Shown: piece after piece, positions 37,410-46,539 of the stretch
Position numbering within the stretch: position 1 is the stretch's first letter
How the letters are laid out: each line of letters starts with the position of its first letter
Source of the DNA: Caulobacter sp. 32-67-35
Lineage (GTDB): Bacteria; Pseudomonadota; Alphaproteobacteria; Caulobacterales; Caulobacteraceae
Length of the DNA stretch: 64,000 nt
Direction of reading: 5' to 3'
Assembly: GCA_002280875.1 (NCBI GenBank)
Contig: NCEV01000022.1
Coordinates: 17,534 to 81,533 of the forward strand
The notes under the pieces: generated by a model
Told to the model about the DNA's origin: nothing
The model's input: the letters and a program-made list of their open reading frames with translations, nothing else
Databases searched by the model: none
Program-made: the position numbers and the translations under genes

Positions 37410-39518
37410 TCAGATCATATTGGTCAGGACATCAAACATGTCCTTGGTCGCCTGGATCAGGCGGGCGGAGGCGTTGAACGCCTGCTGATAGGTGGTGAGA
37501 TTGATCAGTTCCTCGTCGAGGTTGACCCCCTCCTGCGCCTGGCGCTGGGTGTCGACCTCGATGGCGACAGCTTCAGCCGCGTCCTTGCGGCTTTCGGCGG
37601 CGGCGGCCTTGCGGGCGATCGTGCCGCTGAAGTCGGCGGCATAGCGCAGAAGGCTGGTCTTCATCGCAGCCGTTCCGCCCACTGCGGAAAAGTCGGCCGC
37701 CACGTCGCCAGACTTGGCCAGGGCCAGGGCCCCGCGACCGTCACCGACCGCCAGGGCGGTGGTTCCGGCGGCGGCGGCCAGGTTCAGCTTGGCGAACGGC
37801 AGGCGCATGGGGTCCTGGTTCATCAGCGGGTTGAGGACCAGACGCTCGCCGCGCGTGCTGCGTTCGGCCGGACCAACCCCGAACAGCTCGGTGATCGATG
37901 GACCGCCAGCGCCCCGCTCTGTGTCGTCCGACGCCACCGAAAGGGTGACCGTCGATCCGGGGTAGGACGTGAAATTCATCTGCCCTTTGGAGTCGAGGGC
38001 GAAGTTTCCATAAGATCCGACGCCGCCATTGCGGGCGTTCAGCGAGTTCATGAGATCCTGCATCGTCGCCCCTGCGGGTACGGCAATGTTGACGTCACGG
38101 ATTCGGCCGCCCTCGACGTCGGTCAGGCGCAGGGTGATCACGTCACCCGGATTGAAGCCGTGCGGATCAGTGGCCGTAAGGCCCGTCTCGTACGGCGAGA
38201 AGCCGTTCGATTTGACGATGTCGTTGAGGCCGAAGAAGTGGCTGAAGCCCTTGCCGATCTTGTTGGACGGTGTGGTCGCATCATCAGCCACCACCACGCC
38301 GCGCCCCCCGTTGGCGCTAAGGCTCAGCACGCCGCCGCTGAACCCGGCGGTGCCCTGGCCGCCGAGCGCCGCGTTCAGTTGGGCGATGAAGTCGGTATTG
38401 GTGAAGCTGGGTCCCGCGGCGCCGTCGACGGTCATCGAGCCAGCGTCGAAATCGATCTCGATCTGTCGCTGGATGACGCCCGCGGAGTCGGTGAGGGCGA
38501 CGGTGGTCTTGCCGGTGAAGCCGCTCATGGCGGTGGCTTCATCGAGGCCGGTATTGCGACCGGTCAGGGTGGCTGGAGCGGGGACCGAGGAAGAGGCGTT
38601 GGAAGCTCGATTCAGCTCCTCCGCCGCGCGCGAGACAAATTCGCCCAGCTGATCGGACAGGGCTGGCAGTTCGGTGTTGCGCAGGTCCAGCAGGCCCTTG
38701 ATCTCACCGCTCGAGATATTCAGCGAGACCGGCGTATCAGTGCCGTTGGCCTGGATCACCTGCAGGAAGCCGGTGGCGGTACCAGACTTCTGGTACGAGA
38801 CGACCGCCGCGCCGTCGCCGGCCAGATTCAGGCCCTCGGTCGAGCGCACGATGACGCCACCGTTCGCGCGTTGGCTGACCTGGATGTTTATCAGGGTCGA
38901 CAACTCGTCAATCAGGCCGCCCTGCACGTTCTCCGAACCTGTGCCATCAGAACCGGCCACCTTGGCGCGGGTGATGTCGGTGTTGAGCGCGTTGATCTGC
39001 TTGAGCAGTTCGTTGACCCGCTCCACATCCGTGGCGATGCGGTTGTCGACGTCCTTGCCCAGATTGGAGAGGGCGGCCGTGATCCGGCTGGATTCGCCCA
39101 GAAAGTCATCCACGCGCGAGAGGGCCTGGGTGCGCAACAGGCTGGAAGCCGGGTCATCGGAAGCGGCCGAGAACGCAGACAGCACATCATCCAGCCGGCC
39201 AAAGAAGCTGTTCTCGCCGCTGGGGTCGCCAAACAGGTTCTGGGCGGTGTGCAGGGCGTCGGACAGGGCCGCCGCGCGGCCGGTATCGGAGACCGCATTC
39301 AGGCTGGCCGATTGCAGGAAGCGATCGGTGGCGCGCTTGATGGCGTCGATATTGACGCCGACGCCCATGCCGTTGGAGATCAGGTTCGACTGGCTGATCG
39401 TCTTGCGGACATAGCCAGCGGTGTTGACGTTGGCGATGTTGTCCGAGACGACGCGCAGGCCCGTCTGGGCCGCCATCATCCCCGAACTCGCCGTGCTCAT
39501 GATGGAATTCAAAGACAT
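37410..39518 (-). CDS. flgK: FlgK, first hook-filament junction protein (HAP1)
   Basis: A 702-residue axial protein. The N-terminal helix region is classic (LNSIMSTASSGMMAAQTGLRVVSDNIANVNTAGYVRK), and so is the C-terminal coiled-coil partner (EGVNLDEELINLTTYQQAFNASARLIQATKDMFDVL). The variable middle is long, as in Caulobacter. It is exported by the flagellar type III system. Start at 39518 precedes MSLNSIM; longer frames upstream lack coding character. A sigma-54 promoter on the minus strand lies 165 bases upstream. Probably transcribed with flgL. Confidence 0.94.
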   Translation of the reverse strand: MSLNSIMSTASSGMMAAQTGLRVVSDNIANVNTAGYVRKTISQSNLISNGMGVGVNIDAIKRATDRFLQSASLNAVSDTGRAAALSDALHTAQNLFGDPSGENSFFGRLDDVLSAFSAASDDPASSLLRTQALSRVDDFLGESSRITAALSNLGKDVDNRIATDVERVNELLKQINALNTDITRAKVAGSDGTGSENVQGGLIDELSTLINIQVSQRANGGVIVRSTEGLNLAGDGAAVVSYQKSGTATGFLQVIQANGTDTPVSLNISSGEIKGLLDLRNTELPALSDQLGEFVSRAAEELNRASNASSSVPAPATLTGRNTGLDEATAMSGFTGKTTVALTDSAGVIQRQIEIDFDAGSMTVDGAAGPSFTNTDFIAQLNAALGGQGTAGFSGGVLSLSANGGRGVVVADDATTPSNKIGKGFSHFFGLNDIVKSNGFSPYETGLTATDPHGFNPGDVITLRLTDVEGGRIRDVNIAVPAGATMQDLMNSLNARNGGVGSYGNFALDSKGQMNFTSYPGSTVTLSVASDDTERGAGGPSITELFGVGPAERSTRGERLVLNPLMNQDPMRLPFAKLNLAAAAGTTALAVGDGRGALALAKSGDVAADFSAVGGTAAMKTSLLRYAADFSGTIARKAAAAESRKDAAEAVAIEVDTQRQAQEGVNLDEELINLTTYQQAFNASARLIQATKDMFDVLTNMI

Positions 39519-39680
39519 GCGGCCGCTCCCGTCAGCTCGGCAATCCGCGAACCACGCGACGCGCCCTTGCCCGGCGAAAACTGCCGGGCGGGGGAGGGGC
39601 CAATGCCCTCGATATATGCCAAGCCACTGAAATTCATGGCGTATTGTTCCAAGTGCCGGGTATTCGGCAGGATGTGATGC

Positions 39681-39695
39681 GCAAGGAGGGCGCCA
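39681..39695 (-). promoter_or_regulatory. Sigma-54 promoter for flgK
   Basis: On the minus strand, TGGC (39695-39692) and TTGC (39684-39681) are separated by exactly seven bases, a full -24/-12 match. Transcription would begin near 39669, about 150 bases before the flgK ATG. Confidence 0.75.
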
Positions 39696-39752
39696 AGTGG
39701 GGGCGCGACCGGGCGACGCGGCAAGCCACGCCCCTGACAACCCCGTTCGACT

Positions 39753-39767
39753 CGGCAAAAAGCGCCG
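39753..39767. promoter_or_regulatory. Possible FlbD enhancer (CGGC-N7-GCCG)
   Basis: A perfect 4-bp inverted repeat with an A-rich 7-base centre lies between the divergent sigma-54 promoters: about 58 bases behind the flgK element and 75 behind the fliK element. FlbD enhancers (ftr) are expected at roughly this range. Assignment is by position only. Confidence 0.35.
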
Positions 39768-39841
39768 CAGACCGACGATCTCGAGTTATAAACAAGACAT
39801 TAAAGTTCATGAAAACAATGGGATGGCGGAATATTTCGAGT

Positions 39842-39856
39842 TGGCCCGACGGTTGC
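39842..39856 (+). promoter_or_regulatory. Sigma-54 promoter for fliK
   Basis: TGGC (39842-39845), seven bases, TTGC (39853-39856): a full -24/-12 element. Predicted start of transcription about 39868, 54 bases before the fliK ATG. Confidence 0.8.
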
Positions 39857-39921
39857 TGAAGGAGGTTCGGACAAAGGCGTGTTCGTCATGAACCGCCGCA
39901 CTCAACGGACCGAGCCCACGA

Positions 39922-41622
39922 ATGACCGTGATCGCCGCCACCGCCGCCGCACCTTCCGTCAGCCCCTCATCGGGCGCTGGTGGTCAGGGCGTGGATCAAG
40001 GCTTTGATGCGCTGCTTGCCGTTGTGACGGGGAGCGACAGGTCGGCGCCCGCCAAGTCCGCGCCAAGCCAGGCCACCACCAAGTCGGCCAGCAAGGCCGC
40101 TGACAGATCTGCCGACAAGGCTGACCTGGCTGACAAGGCCGATACGGTCCCGGCCAAGGCTGGCGAGGCTGACGCCGCCGCCGCTCTGGCTTCCGACCAG
40201 GCCAAGGACGCCGCATCCGACGGCGATGACGTCGCAGCTCAGGCTGACGCCGCTGCTCTGGCCGCCGCCACCATGGTCGCTGCGATGATCCCGCAAACCG
40301 AAGAGACCTTGGCTGCTGGCGCGCTCCCGGAGACCGAGATCGGCGCGACACTGCCGGCGCCGGGCAATCTGGTCGCGCCCCCGGTCGCTGCGGACGCTCT
40401 CATGACTCCGGTTGAAACCGCTTTGGATGCGGCTACCGCCGCTCTGGACGCCGCGGCGCTCGCCCCGCCCGCCATCGCTGGCGACACAGCCACCCCGACG
40501 CTTGTTCCCGCCGCGCCGGTCGCGGATGTGAAGGCCGCCCCCGCGACCGCAGCTGTTGCGACGGCTACGGTCGAGATTCCCGAGGCGGCTCTGCTGGAAA
40601 CGCCGATCACGGCCGAAGAGGCTGGTGTCGACGTGGCCGCTCTGACCGCCCAGGCCGTCCAGGCCGCCAAGACGCCGACCATTGCGCCCAAGACCGCCTC
40701 AGTCGTCGCCTCGCCTGCGACCACCACGCCGGTCACCGCCGAGCCCGTCATCGCCGCCGAGGTCGAAACGCCGCCGGTCGTCGTCGCCACGGTGGTCGAC
40801 GCCGCTCCGGCCGCTGCTGAGACCGTTGCGGTCGCAACGCCGGTTGTCGCCCAGGCTGCGGCCGAGCCGGCTGTGAAGGTCGCGACAGCTGCGGTCGCCA
40901 CGAGCGACGGTTCGCCCGCCGCGCCGACCGAAGCCGAAACCGTCAAGGCCGCCAATGTTCAGGCCGCTTCGCTCGCTGATCAGGCCGGCGCCGATCAGGG
41001 CGGGGCCTCACAGCAGGGTCAGGGCGAACCCACCGCCGAGGCGTTGATCGCCGGCGCCACCGACGTCGCGACCACCCCGGAAGCGCCGACCCTTTCGCAG
41101 ACCACGGCCACGCCGGCCGCCGCCGCCGCCGAAGTGGCTCCGGCGCTGCGGGCCGAGGTGCGCGGCTCGCCGGAAACGGTGGCCCAGCTATCGGCCGAGA
41201 TCCTCAAGAAGCTCGACGCCCAGACCACGCGCTTTGACGTCGCCCTGACGCCGGATGGCCTGGGCAAGGTCGATGTCCGCATCGAGATCGGCCGCAACGG
41301 CGCCCTGTCCGCCTCAATGGCCTTTGACACCGCCCAAGCCGCCGCCGAACTGCGCGGCAAGTCGGCCGAGCTGCGCCAGGCCCTGTCACAGGCCGGTTTC
41401 ACGGTGGCCGATAACGCCCTGCGCTTCGATGTGTCGAGCCAGGGCGGCCAGAATGGCCAGAACGCCTTCTTCCATTTCAACGACGGCCAGGATGGCCGCC
41501 GGGCCTGGTCGGGCAAGGCCTTCCAGTCCGCCCAGAACGACGACGCTCCCATCCTTTCCGCTTCAGATCTGCTGCCCGGGCTGCGAATGGCCCCCGACAG
41601 CGGTCTGGACATCAGAATTTAG
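39922..41622 (+). CDS. fliK: FliK, flagellar hook-length control protein
   Basis: A 566-residue protein. Residues 1-420 are disordered and extremely rich in Ala, Thr, Pro and Val, as in other ruler proteins. The C-terminal Flg_hook domain (about 425-530) is well conserved: ILKKLDAQTTRFDVALTPDGLGKVDVRIEI...AELRGKSAELRQALSQAGF. FliK measures hook length and switches the export gate from hook to filament substrates. It is first in a likely fliK-flgD-flgE transcription unit starting at the sigma-54 promoter. Confidence 0.9.
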   Translation: MTVIAATAAAPSVSPSSGAGGQGVDQGFDALLAVVTGSDRSAPAKSAPSQATTKSASKAADRSADKADLADKADTVPAKAGEADAAAALASDQAKDAASDGDDVAAQADAAALAAATMVAAMIPQTEETLAAGALPETEIGATLPAPGNLVAPPVAADALMTPVETALDAATAALDAAALAPPAIAGDTATPTLVPAAPVADVKAAPATAAVATATVEIPEAALLETPITAEEAGVDVAALTAQAVQAAKTPTIAPKTASVVASPATTTPVTAEPVIAAEVETPPVVVATVVDAAPAAAETVAVATPVVAQAAAEPAVKVATAAVATSDGSPAAPTEAETVKAANVQAASLADQAGADQGGASQQGQGEPTAEALIAGATDVATTPEAPTLSQTTATPAAAAAEVAPALRAEVRGSPETVAQLSAEILKKLDAQTTRFDVALTPDGLGKVDVRIEIGRNGALSASMAFDTAQAAAELRGKSAELRQALSQAGFTVADNALRFDVSSQGGQNGQNAFFHFNDGQDGRRAWSGKAFQSAQNDDAPILSASDLLPGLRMAPDSGLDIRI

Positions 41623-41636
41623 AGAGAGGCCGCGCC

Positions 41637-42371
41637 ATGGCTACCGCCGTTACCGGCACGGGTTCCGTGCTCGACAAGATCAACAACTCCCGCAACTCCC
41701 TGGCCAGCAGCGAGGAAACCTTCCTCAAGCTGCTGACCACCCAGATGAAGAACCAGGATCCGTTGTCGCCGATGGATTCCAACGCTTTCACGGCCCAGAT
41801 CGTCCAGATGACCGGCGTCGAGCAGCAGCTCGTCACCAATGACCTGCTGGCCGCCCTGGTCGGCATGAACGATGGCGGCATGACCGACGCCGTCAACATG
41901 ATGGACAAGCTGGCGACTGTCGAAACCGACAAGTCGGTGCTGAAGAACAACGAAGCCAGCTGGGCCTATAACCAGAGCCGCGCGGCCACGAGCGTGAAGA
42001 TCGAGGTCGTGGACCAGTACGGCAAGACCATCCGGACCGCACTGCCCGAGGATATGTCCAAGGGCGACCACACCTTTGAATGGGATGGCAAGAGCGACGC
42101 GGGCGTCCAGCAGCCCGCCGGCGGCGCCTATACCCTGAAGATCACGGCGCTGGACAGCGAGGGCAGCAAGCTTTCGGTGACCTCGAAGGGCCGCGTCGAG
42201 GGGATCGTGACCGCGATCACCAGCGAGAACGGCCAACACATGGTGACCATCGGCGGTACGAAATATCCGGTCGACTCCGTGATCGGTGTGACCAACCCGC
42301 CGGCCACTCCAGCTCCGGCTCCGACCGCCAACACCAATACAACCCCGACGAACACAGCCGCAGCGGCCTGA
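41637..42371 (+). CDS. flgD: FlgD, hook cap protein
   Basis: A 244-residue hook-assembly scaffold. N-terminal export and capping motif SSEETFLKLLTTQMKNQDPLSPMDSNAF, then the FlgD Ig-like/Tudor domain (VEVVDQYGKTIRT...GDHTFEWDGKSDAG-like segment, residues about 110-180) and a Pro/Thr/Asn-rich tail. It caps the growing hook so FlgE can polymerise. Starts 14 bases after fliK with a GAGAGAGG ribosome site. Confidence 0.95.
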   Translation: MATAVTGTGSVLDKINNSRNSLASSEETFLKLLTTQMKNQDPLSPMDSNAFTAQIVQMTGVEQQLVTNDLLAALVGMNDGGMTDAVNMMDKLATVETDKSVLKNNEASWAYNQSRAATSVKIEVVDQYGKTIRTALPEDMSKGDHTFEWDGKSDAGVQQPAGGAYTLKITALDSEGSKLSVTSKGRVEGIVTAITSENGQHMVTIGGTKYPVDSVIGVTNPPATPAPAPTANTNTTPTNTAAAA

Positions 42372-42392
42372 TCGTCACGACCTGATGAACCG

Positions 42393-42409
42393 GGCGTCAG
42401 AATGACGCC
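42393..42409 (+). terminator. Stem-loop between flgD and flgE
   Basis: GGCGTCA-GAA-TGACGCC, a perfect 7-bp hairpin 21 bases after flgD. No T tract; it may reduce or shape read-through into flgE. A partial -24/-12 element (TGG ... GC with correct spacing, no TTGC) lies near 42431-42446, so a separate flgE promoter is possible but not convincing. Confidence 0.35.
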
Positions 42410-42503
42410 GACGCGGCTCTTCCCGGAAATGGTTTCCGCAGAGCCCAAACGCAAACCGCGCTGAACCTCCCCGTCATTCGACATTCAACGCAGGAATTTC
42501 GTC

Positions 42504-44183
42504 ATGAGCATCAACAGCGCCATGCTTTCGGGCGTCTCGGGCCTGATCGCCAACTCCTCGGCCCTGGCCGCGATCTCGGACAACATCTCGAACGTCAACA
42601 CGGTGGGCTACAAGCGCTCGACCGCCAATTTCTCGACGCTGGTCACCTCGCAGAGCAAGAACGCGACCTACAGCGCCGGCGGCGTGAAGGCCCTGACCCA
42701 CCAGTTCATTACGCAACAGGGCCTGACCCAGTCCTCGACCTCGAACCTCGACCTGTCGATCTCAGGCGCGGGCTTCTTCGTCGGCACCGAGAAGCCTGAA
42801 GGCCTGACCGCCACCGACACGCGCTCGTTCACGCGCGCCGGATCGTTCCAGCTGGACAATCTGGGCTATCTGAAGAACGACGCCGGCCTTTATCTGCAAG
42901 GCTGGCTGGCCGATCCGGTGACTGGCGACATAACGCCCGACCCCTCGGACCTGACCCAGCTGGACTCGATCAATGTCGGTTCGGTCGGCGGCACCGCCGA
43001 AAAGACCACCCGCGCGGCCGTCAACGCCAACCTGCGCTCCGAGCAGCCGCTTTCGGCTCAGGTCAAGTTCTCCGTCAGCAAGGCCAGCGTGCCGGAAACC
43101 GTTCCGGCCAGCACCGGCGCGTACACGGTCAGCTACGCCGAGACCGCGACGGCGGGGATCTATGACGTTGAAATCCGTAAGGGCACCACGCTGGTGGGCA
43201 CGGGCACGGGCGACTATAGCTCCGGCACCCTGGCCACCCCCACGGGCATTCTGGCCACCGACCCGATCGATCTCAGCGGCGCCGGCACCGGCCCCTATGT
43301 GGCTTTCGCGGGCCTTGGCGTCGGCACTGACGCCGACCTGTCGACCGGCAATCTCTACAATTCGGCGACCAACTCGATGTCGGACTACGCGCTCGACGCG
43401 ACCACCGGCGTCAAGCCGGACTTCGAGATCCAGATCCCCGTGTCGGACTCCAAGGGCGGCCAGCGCACGGTCACCCTGTCGCTGCTGAAGAGCAACACGC
43501 CCAACGAGTGGTATGCGGAACTGCGCGCCAAGCCGGGCGATCTGGATAACGTCGCCAACGGCCTGATCAGCTCCGGCCGCGTGACCTTCACGACGGACGG
43601 CAAGCTGCAGAGCGTCGGCAACCTGTTCGGCGGCACCAACCCGACCTCGATCACCATCGGCGCCTCCGACCCCAACAACGTGGCGGCTACGCCGCCCCGC
43701 TGGGCTGACAGCCTGGGTATCGACAGCCAGACCCTGCAGATCGACCTGGCCAACGCCGCCGGCGGCCTGACCCAGTTCAACAGCCAGTCGGTCGTCCAGT
43801 CGGTCAATACCAACGGCACCGCCTTCGGCAACCTGACCAATATCGAAGTCGATGACGAAGGCTATGTTTCGGCCATCTTCGACAACGGCGTCACGCGCCG
43901 GATCGCCCAGGTGGCCGTGGCGACCTTCTCAAACGCCAACGGTCTGAAGGGCGTCAACGGCAACGCCTACCGCGTCACCAATGAAAGCGGCACCTATAGC
44001 CTCAAGACTCCGGGGCAGGGCGGAGCGGGTGTCATTGCGCCTTCGACCCTAGAAGCCTCGACTGTCGATCTGTCCACTGAGTTCACCGGACTGATCACGA
44101 CACAACGCGCCTACTCCGCTTCATCCAAGATCATCACTACCGCTGACCAGATGCTTGAGGAACTCTTGAGCATTAAGCGATAG
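42504..44183 (+). CDS. flgE: FlgE, flagellar hook protein
   Basis: A 559-residue hook subunit. It has the rod/hook N-terminal signature SGVSGLIANSSALAAISDNISNVNTVGYKR, the FlgE D1 and D2 domains, and the C-terminal heptad helix VDLSTEFTGLITTQRAYSASSKIITTADQMLEELLSIKR. The long variable middle (residues about 150-430) is typical of Caulobacter hooks. The gene is located between flgD and sciP. Confidence 0.95.
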   Translation: MSINSAMLSGVSGLIANSSALAAISDNISNVNTVGYKRSTANFSTLVTSQSKNATYSAGGVKALTHQFITQQGLTQSSTSNLDLSISGAGFFVGTEKPEGLTATDTRSFTRAGSFQLDNLGYLKNDAGLYLQGWLADPVTGDITPDPSDLTQLDSINVGSVGGTAEKTTRAAVNANLRSEQPLSAQVKFSVSKASVPETVPASTGAYTVSYAETATAGIYDVEIRKGTTLVGTGTGDYSSGTLATPTGILATDPIDLSGAGTGPYVAFAGLGVGTDADLSTGNLYNSATNSMSDYALDATTGVKPDFEIQIPVSDSKGGQRTVTLSLLKSNTPNEWYAELRAKPGDLDNVANGLISSGRVTFTTDGKLQSVGNLFGGTNPTSITIGASDPNNVAATPPRWADSLGIDSQTLQIDLANAAGGLTQFNSQSVVQSVNTNGTAFGNLTNIEVDDEGYVSAIFDNGVTRRIAQVAVATFSNANGLKGVNGNAYRVTNESGTYSLKTPGQGGAGVIAPSTLEASTVDLSTEFTGLITTQRAYSASSKIITTADQMLEELLSIKR

Positions 44184-44192
44184 TTATAGGTA

Positions 44193-44206
44193 TTAACTCG
44201 ATTTAA
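44193..44206. promoter_or_regulatory. CtrA-type box upstream of sciP (TTAA-N6-TTAA)
   Basis: TTAA at 44193-44196 and 44203-44206 with a six-base gap; the same spacing occurs in the ctrA upstream region of this window. It is 147 bases before the sciP start. Confidence 0.5.
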
Positions 44207-44281
44207 TAGCCGTGTTCCACAACGGCACACTAAAGACTTCAGGGAGAAGCTAGGTGTTTAGGCCTTTCTTTACTATTGGAA

Positions 44282-44296
44282 TTAAGCCGCTGTTAT
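44282..44296. promoter_or_regulatory. Second CtrA-like box upstream of sciP (TTAA-N7-TTAT)
   Basis: TTAA (44282-44285), seven bases, TTAT (44293-44296): seven of eight consensus bases, 57 bases before the sciP ATG, where it could overlap the promoter. Confidence 0.45.
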
Positions 44297-44352
44297 TGGC
44301 TGGCGCCTATAGTGACCTTCAACAGTGATGGTTGTGGGAAAGGCGTAAAGCC

Positions 44353-44634
44353 ATGTTGCAGCAGCAGCGCACGAACAGCCGGGGTGAGAAGTACGTTATC
44401 GGTCCGACCGGTGCGCCTCTAACTCTCTCCGACTTGCCGCCTCCGGAAACCCAGCGTTGGGTGATCCGGCGTAAAGCCGAAGTGGTCGCCGCCGTTCGCG
44501 GTGGTCTGCTTTCGCTCGACGAGGCTTGCGATCGGTACAAGCTGACCAATGAGGAATTCCTCAATTGGCAGCAGTCGATCGACAAGCACGGTCTGGCCGG
44601 TCTTCGGACCACCAGACTCCAGCAGTACCGTTAG
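44353..44634 (+). CDS. sciP: SciP, small CtrA inhibitory protein (DUF1153)
   Basis: A 93-residue DUF1153 protein: a conserved N-terminal strand region (GEKYVIGPTGAPLTLSDLPPPETQRWVIRRKAEVVAAV) and a helix-turn-helix (SLDEACDRYKLTNEEFLNWQ) with the ending GLRTTRLQQYR. In Caulobacter SciP binds CtrA and DNA in swarmer cells and blocks CtrA-activated transcription. The size and location beside flgE agree with the known gene. ATG 44353 is preferred over a GTG 21 bases upstream because it yields the family's MLQQQRT start. Confidence 0.95.
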   Translation: MLQQQRTNSRGEKYVIGPTGAPLTLSDLPPPETQRWVIRRKAEVVAAVRGGLLSLDEACDRYKLTNEEFLNWQQSIDKHGLAGLRTTRLQQYR

Positions 44635-44699
44635 ACGCGGGACTGAAAGATATGGGCTTTCCGACCGCTCGCGGCCGGAAACGCCTCCTGGAACGTTCA

Positions 44700-44729
44700 G
44701 CGGCCGCGCCCTTCCCGGGGCGCGGCCGC
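44700..44729 (+). terminator. Very GC-rich terminator-like hairpin after sciP
   Basis: A 12-bp perfect stem GCGGCCGCGCCC / GGGCGCGGCCGC with a six-base loop, followed by GACGTTTT. It separates sciP from the fliF operon. Confidence 0.7.
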
Positions 44730-44770
44730 GACGTTTTGGCGCTTCCGGCAGCGCTCTGGAGATCCAAATA

Positions 44771-44785
44771 TAAACGCCTCGTTTA
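44771..44785. promoter_or_regulatory. Palindrome in the fliF promoter region
   Basis: TAAACG-CCT-CGTTTA is a perfect inverted repeat. TTTACC (44782-44787) is also mirrored by GGTAAA (44796-44801). Both lie about 95-110 bases upstream of fliF, where CtrA (TTAA-type half sites) and FlbD act in Caulobacter. A CCCGGCAA motif at about 44826-44833 could be an FlbD site. Assignment to a factor is tentative. Confidence 0.4.
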
Positions 44786-44880
44786 CCTTGAACTGGGTAA
44801 ATCCTGCCTAGCGACGGACGCCTCCCGGCAACCGACGCCATTGTCCCCCGTCGGGGTGGCTTTCTGGGGGATTGGCCTGA

Positions 44881-46539
44881 GTGGATAGCTTTCTGAGCGC
44901 GATACAGAGGTTCGGCGTCGGCCGGCTCGCCGCCCTGATCGGCGTCGGCGCTGGCGTTGTCGCGATCCTTGTCGCTCTGATCATGTTCATGGGTAAGGAG
45001 CCGACTGAGCTCCTGTATTCCAACCTCGACCTCAAGGAGGCCTCGCAGGTCACCCAGGCCCTGGATCAGGCCGGCGTGAAGTACGAGACCAAGGGTGACG
45101 GCTCGACCATCATGGTGGCCCGCGACAAGGTCGCCTCGGCCCGCCTGCTGGTCGCCGGCAAGGGGCTCGTGACGTCCGGCTCGATCGGCTACGAAATCTT
45201 CGACAGCAACAACGCCCTGGGCCAGACCGACTTCGTCCAGCAACTTAACCGCCAGCGCGCCCTGCAGGGCGAGCTGGAGCGGACAATCAAGGGCTGGCAG
45301 GGCGTTAACAGCGTTCGCGTCCATCTGGTCCTGCCCAAGCGCCAGCTGTTCGAGGAAGACGCCGAACAGCCTTCAGCCGCTGTCACCATCGGGACCGGCG
45401 GTCGCGAACCGTCGGCCGAGATGGTCCGCGCCGTCCAGAACCTGGTGGGCGGTTCGGTCGCCGGCATGAAGCCGGAAAAGGTCAGCGTCATTGACCAGCA
45501 CGGCAAGACCCTGTCGGCCTCGACCGACGAAAGCCTGGCCGGTCAGCTGGCCCAGGACCGCAAGTCCGAGGCCGAGGCCCGCATCGCCAAGACCGTCAAG
45601 GACATGCTCGAAGGCGTGCTGGGCCCGGGCAAGGCTCGCGTCAACGTCACCGCCGAGCTCGATCTGAACCGCGTCACCGTTCAGGAAGAAAAGTTCGATC
45701 CTGAGGGCCAGGTGATCCGCTCGGAAAGCGTCAACGAAGCTAACACCAGCGAAACCAAGAACGACGAGAACGGCGGCGTCACCGCGGCCCAGAACATCCC
45801 GGGCGGCGCCGGCGCCAACGGCTTCCAGCAACTGGGCTCGCGCTCGGGCAACAACGAGAGCGTCACCAACTACGAGATCTCCAAGTCGGTCCGCACCGAA
45901 GTGACCGAGCCGGGCACGATCAAGAAGCTGGCTGTGGCCGTGGCCATCGACGGTGTCACCGCGCCCCCCGGCAAGGACGGCAAGCCCGGCGCCTATACGC
46001 CGCGCACCGAGGAAGAGCGCGCCCAGCTGGAAGACCTGGTCAAGACCGCCATCGGCTTCGACGCCGCCCGCGGCGACCAGGTCAAGGTGACCAACATCCG
46101 CTTCCCGCAGCCTGAGGATCAGGCCCTGGGCAAGGATGGCCTGCTGTCGGGCTTCGACAAGAACGACATCATGCGCATCGCCGAACTGGGCGTTCTGGGC
46201 ATTGTCGCCATCCTGATCCTGCTGTTCGCTGTCCGTCCGTTCCTGAAGAACATGATGACGCCGTCGCCGGCCCAGTCAGCGTTGGGCGCGCCGCAGGTCA
46301 CCCGCATGGTCACCCTGTCGGACGGTTCGACCCAGGAAGTCGTCATCGACCAGTCGGGCGAGCCCATCGCCATCGCTGGTCCGGGCACGGGTATCGCCGA
46401 CATCGACCAGCGCATCGACATCGCCAAGATCGAGGGCCAGGTGAAGGCCTCGTCGATCAAGCGCGTGTCCGAATTCGTCGACAAGCATCCTGACGAGTCG
46501 GTCGCCATCCTGCGCACCTGGCTGCACGAGTCGACCTGA
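44881..46539 (+). CDS. fliF: FliF, flagellar MS-ring protein (GTG start)
   Basis: A 552-residue MS-ring subunit with two membrane helices (about residues 18-38 and 430-450) flanking periplasmic ring-building motifs: [59 protein letters not shown] and [12 protein letters not shown]. The C-terminal cytoplasmic tail ([34 protein letters not shown]) binds FliG. First gene of the class II operon fliF-fliG-fliH-fliN-flbD. GTG 44881 follows GGGGGA. Its last base overlaps the fliG start. Confidence 0.96.
   Translation: MDSFLSAIQRFGVGRLAALIGVGAGVVAILVALIMFMGKEPTELLYSNLDLKEASQVTQALDQAGVKYETKGDGSTIMVARDKVASARLLVAGKGLVTSGSIGYEIFDSNNALGQTDFVQQLNRQRALQGELERTIKGWQGVNSVRVHLVLPKRQLFEEDAEQPSAAVTIGTGGREPSAEMVRAVQNLVGGSVAGMKPEKVSVIDQHGKTLSASTDESLAGQLAQDRKSEAEARIAKTVKDMLEGVLGPGKARVNVTAELDLNRVTVQEEKFDPEGQVIRSESVNEANTSETKNDENGGVTAAQNIPGGAGANGFQQLGSRSGNNESVTNYEISKSVRTEVTEPGTIKKLAVAVAIDGVTAPPGKDGKPGAYTPRTEEERAQLEDLVKTAIGFDAARGDQVKVTNIRFPQPEDQALGKDGLLSGFDKNDIMRIAELGVLGIVAILILLFAVRPFLKNMMTPSPAQSALGAPQVTRMVTLSDGSTQEVVIDQSGEPIAIAGPGTGIADIDQRIDIAKIEGQVKASSIKRVSEFVDKHPDESVAILRTWLHEST

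Larger units (their letters stand above)
39519..39921. promoter_or_regulatory. Divergent flgK-fliK control region
   Basis: A 403-base region without a supported gene. It carries the two sigma-54 promoters listed separately and an inverted repeat CGGC-N7-GCCG (39753-39767) between them. Further CGGCA(A/G) motifs occur near 39665 and 39718, and a more AT-rich stretch at about 39778-39815 could bind IHF. This layout fits FlbD/sigma-54 control of class III genes. Confidence 0.6.

Noticed and set aside
42429-42446. Sigma-54 promoter for flgE
   Set aside because: The GG and GC are correctly spaced but the TTGC of the -12 element is missing; two full matches elsewhere in the window show what a real one looks like here.
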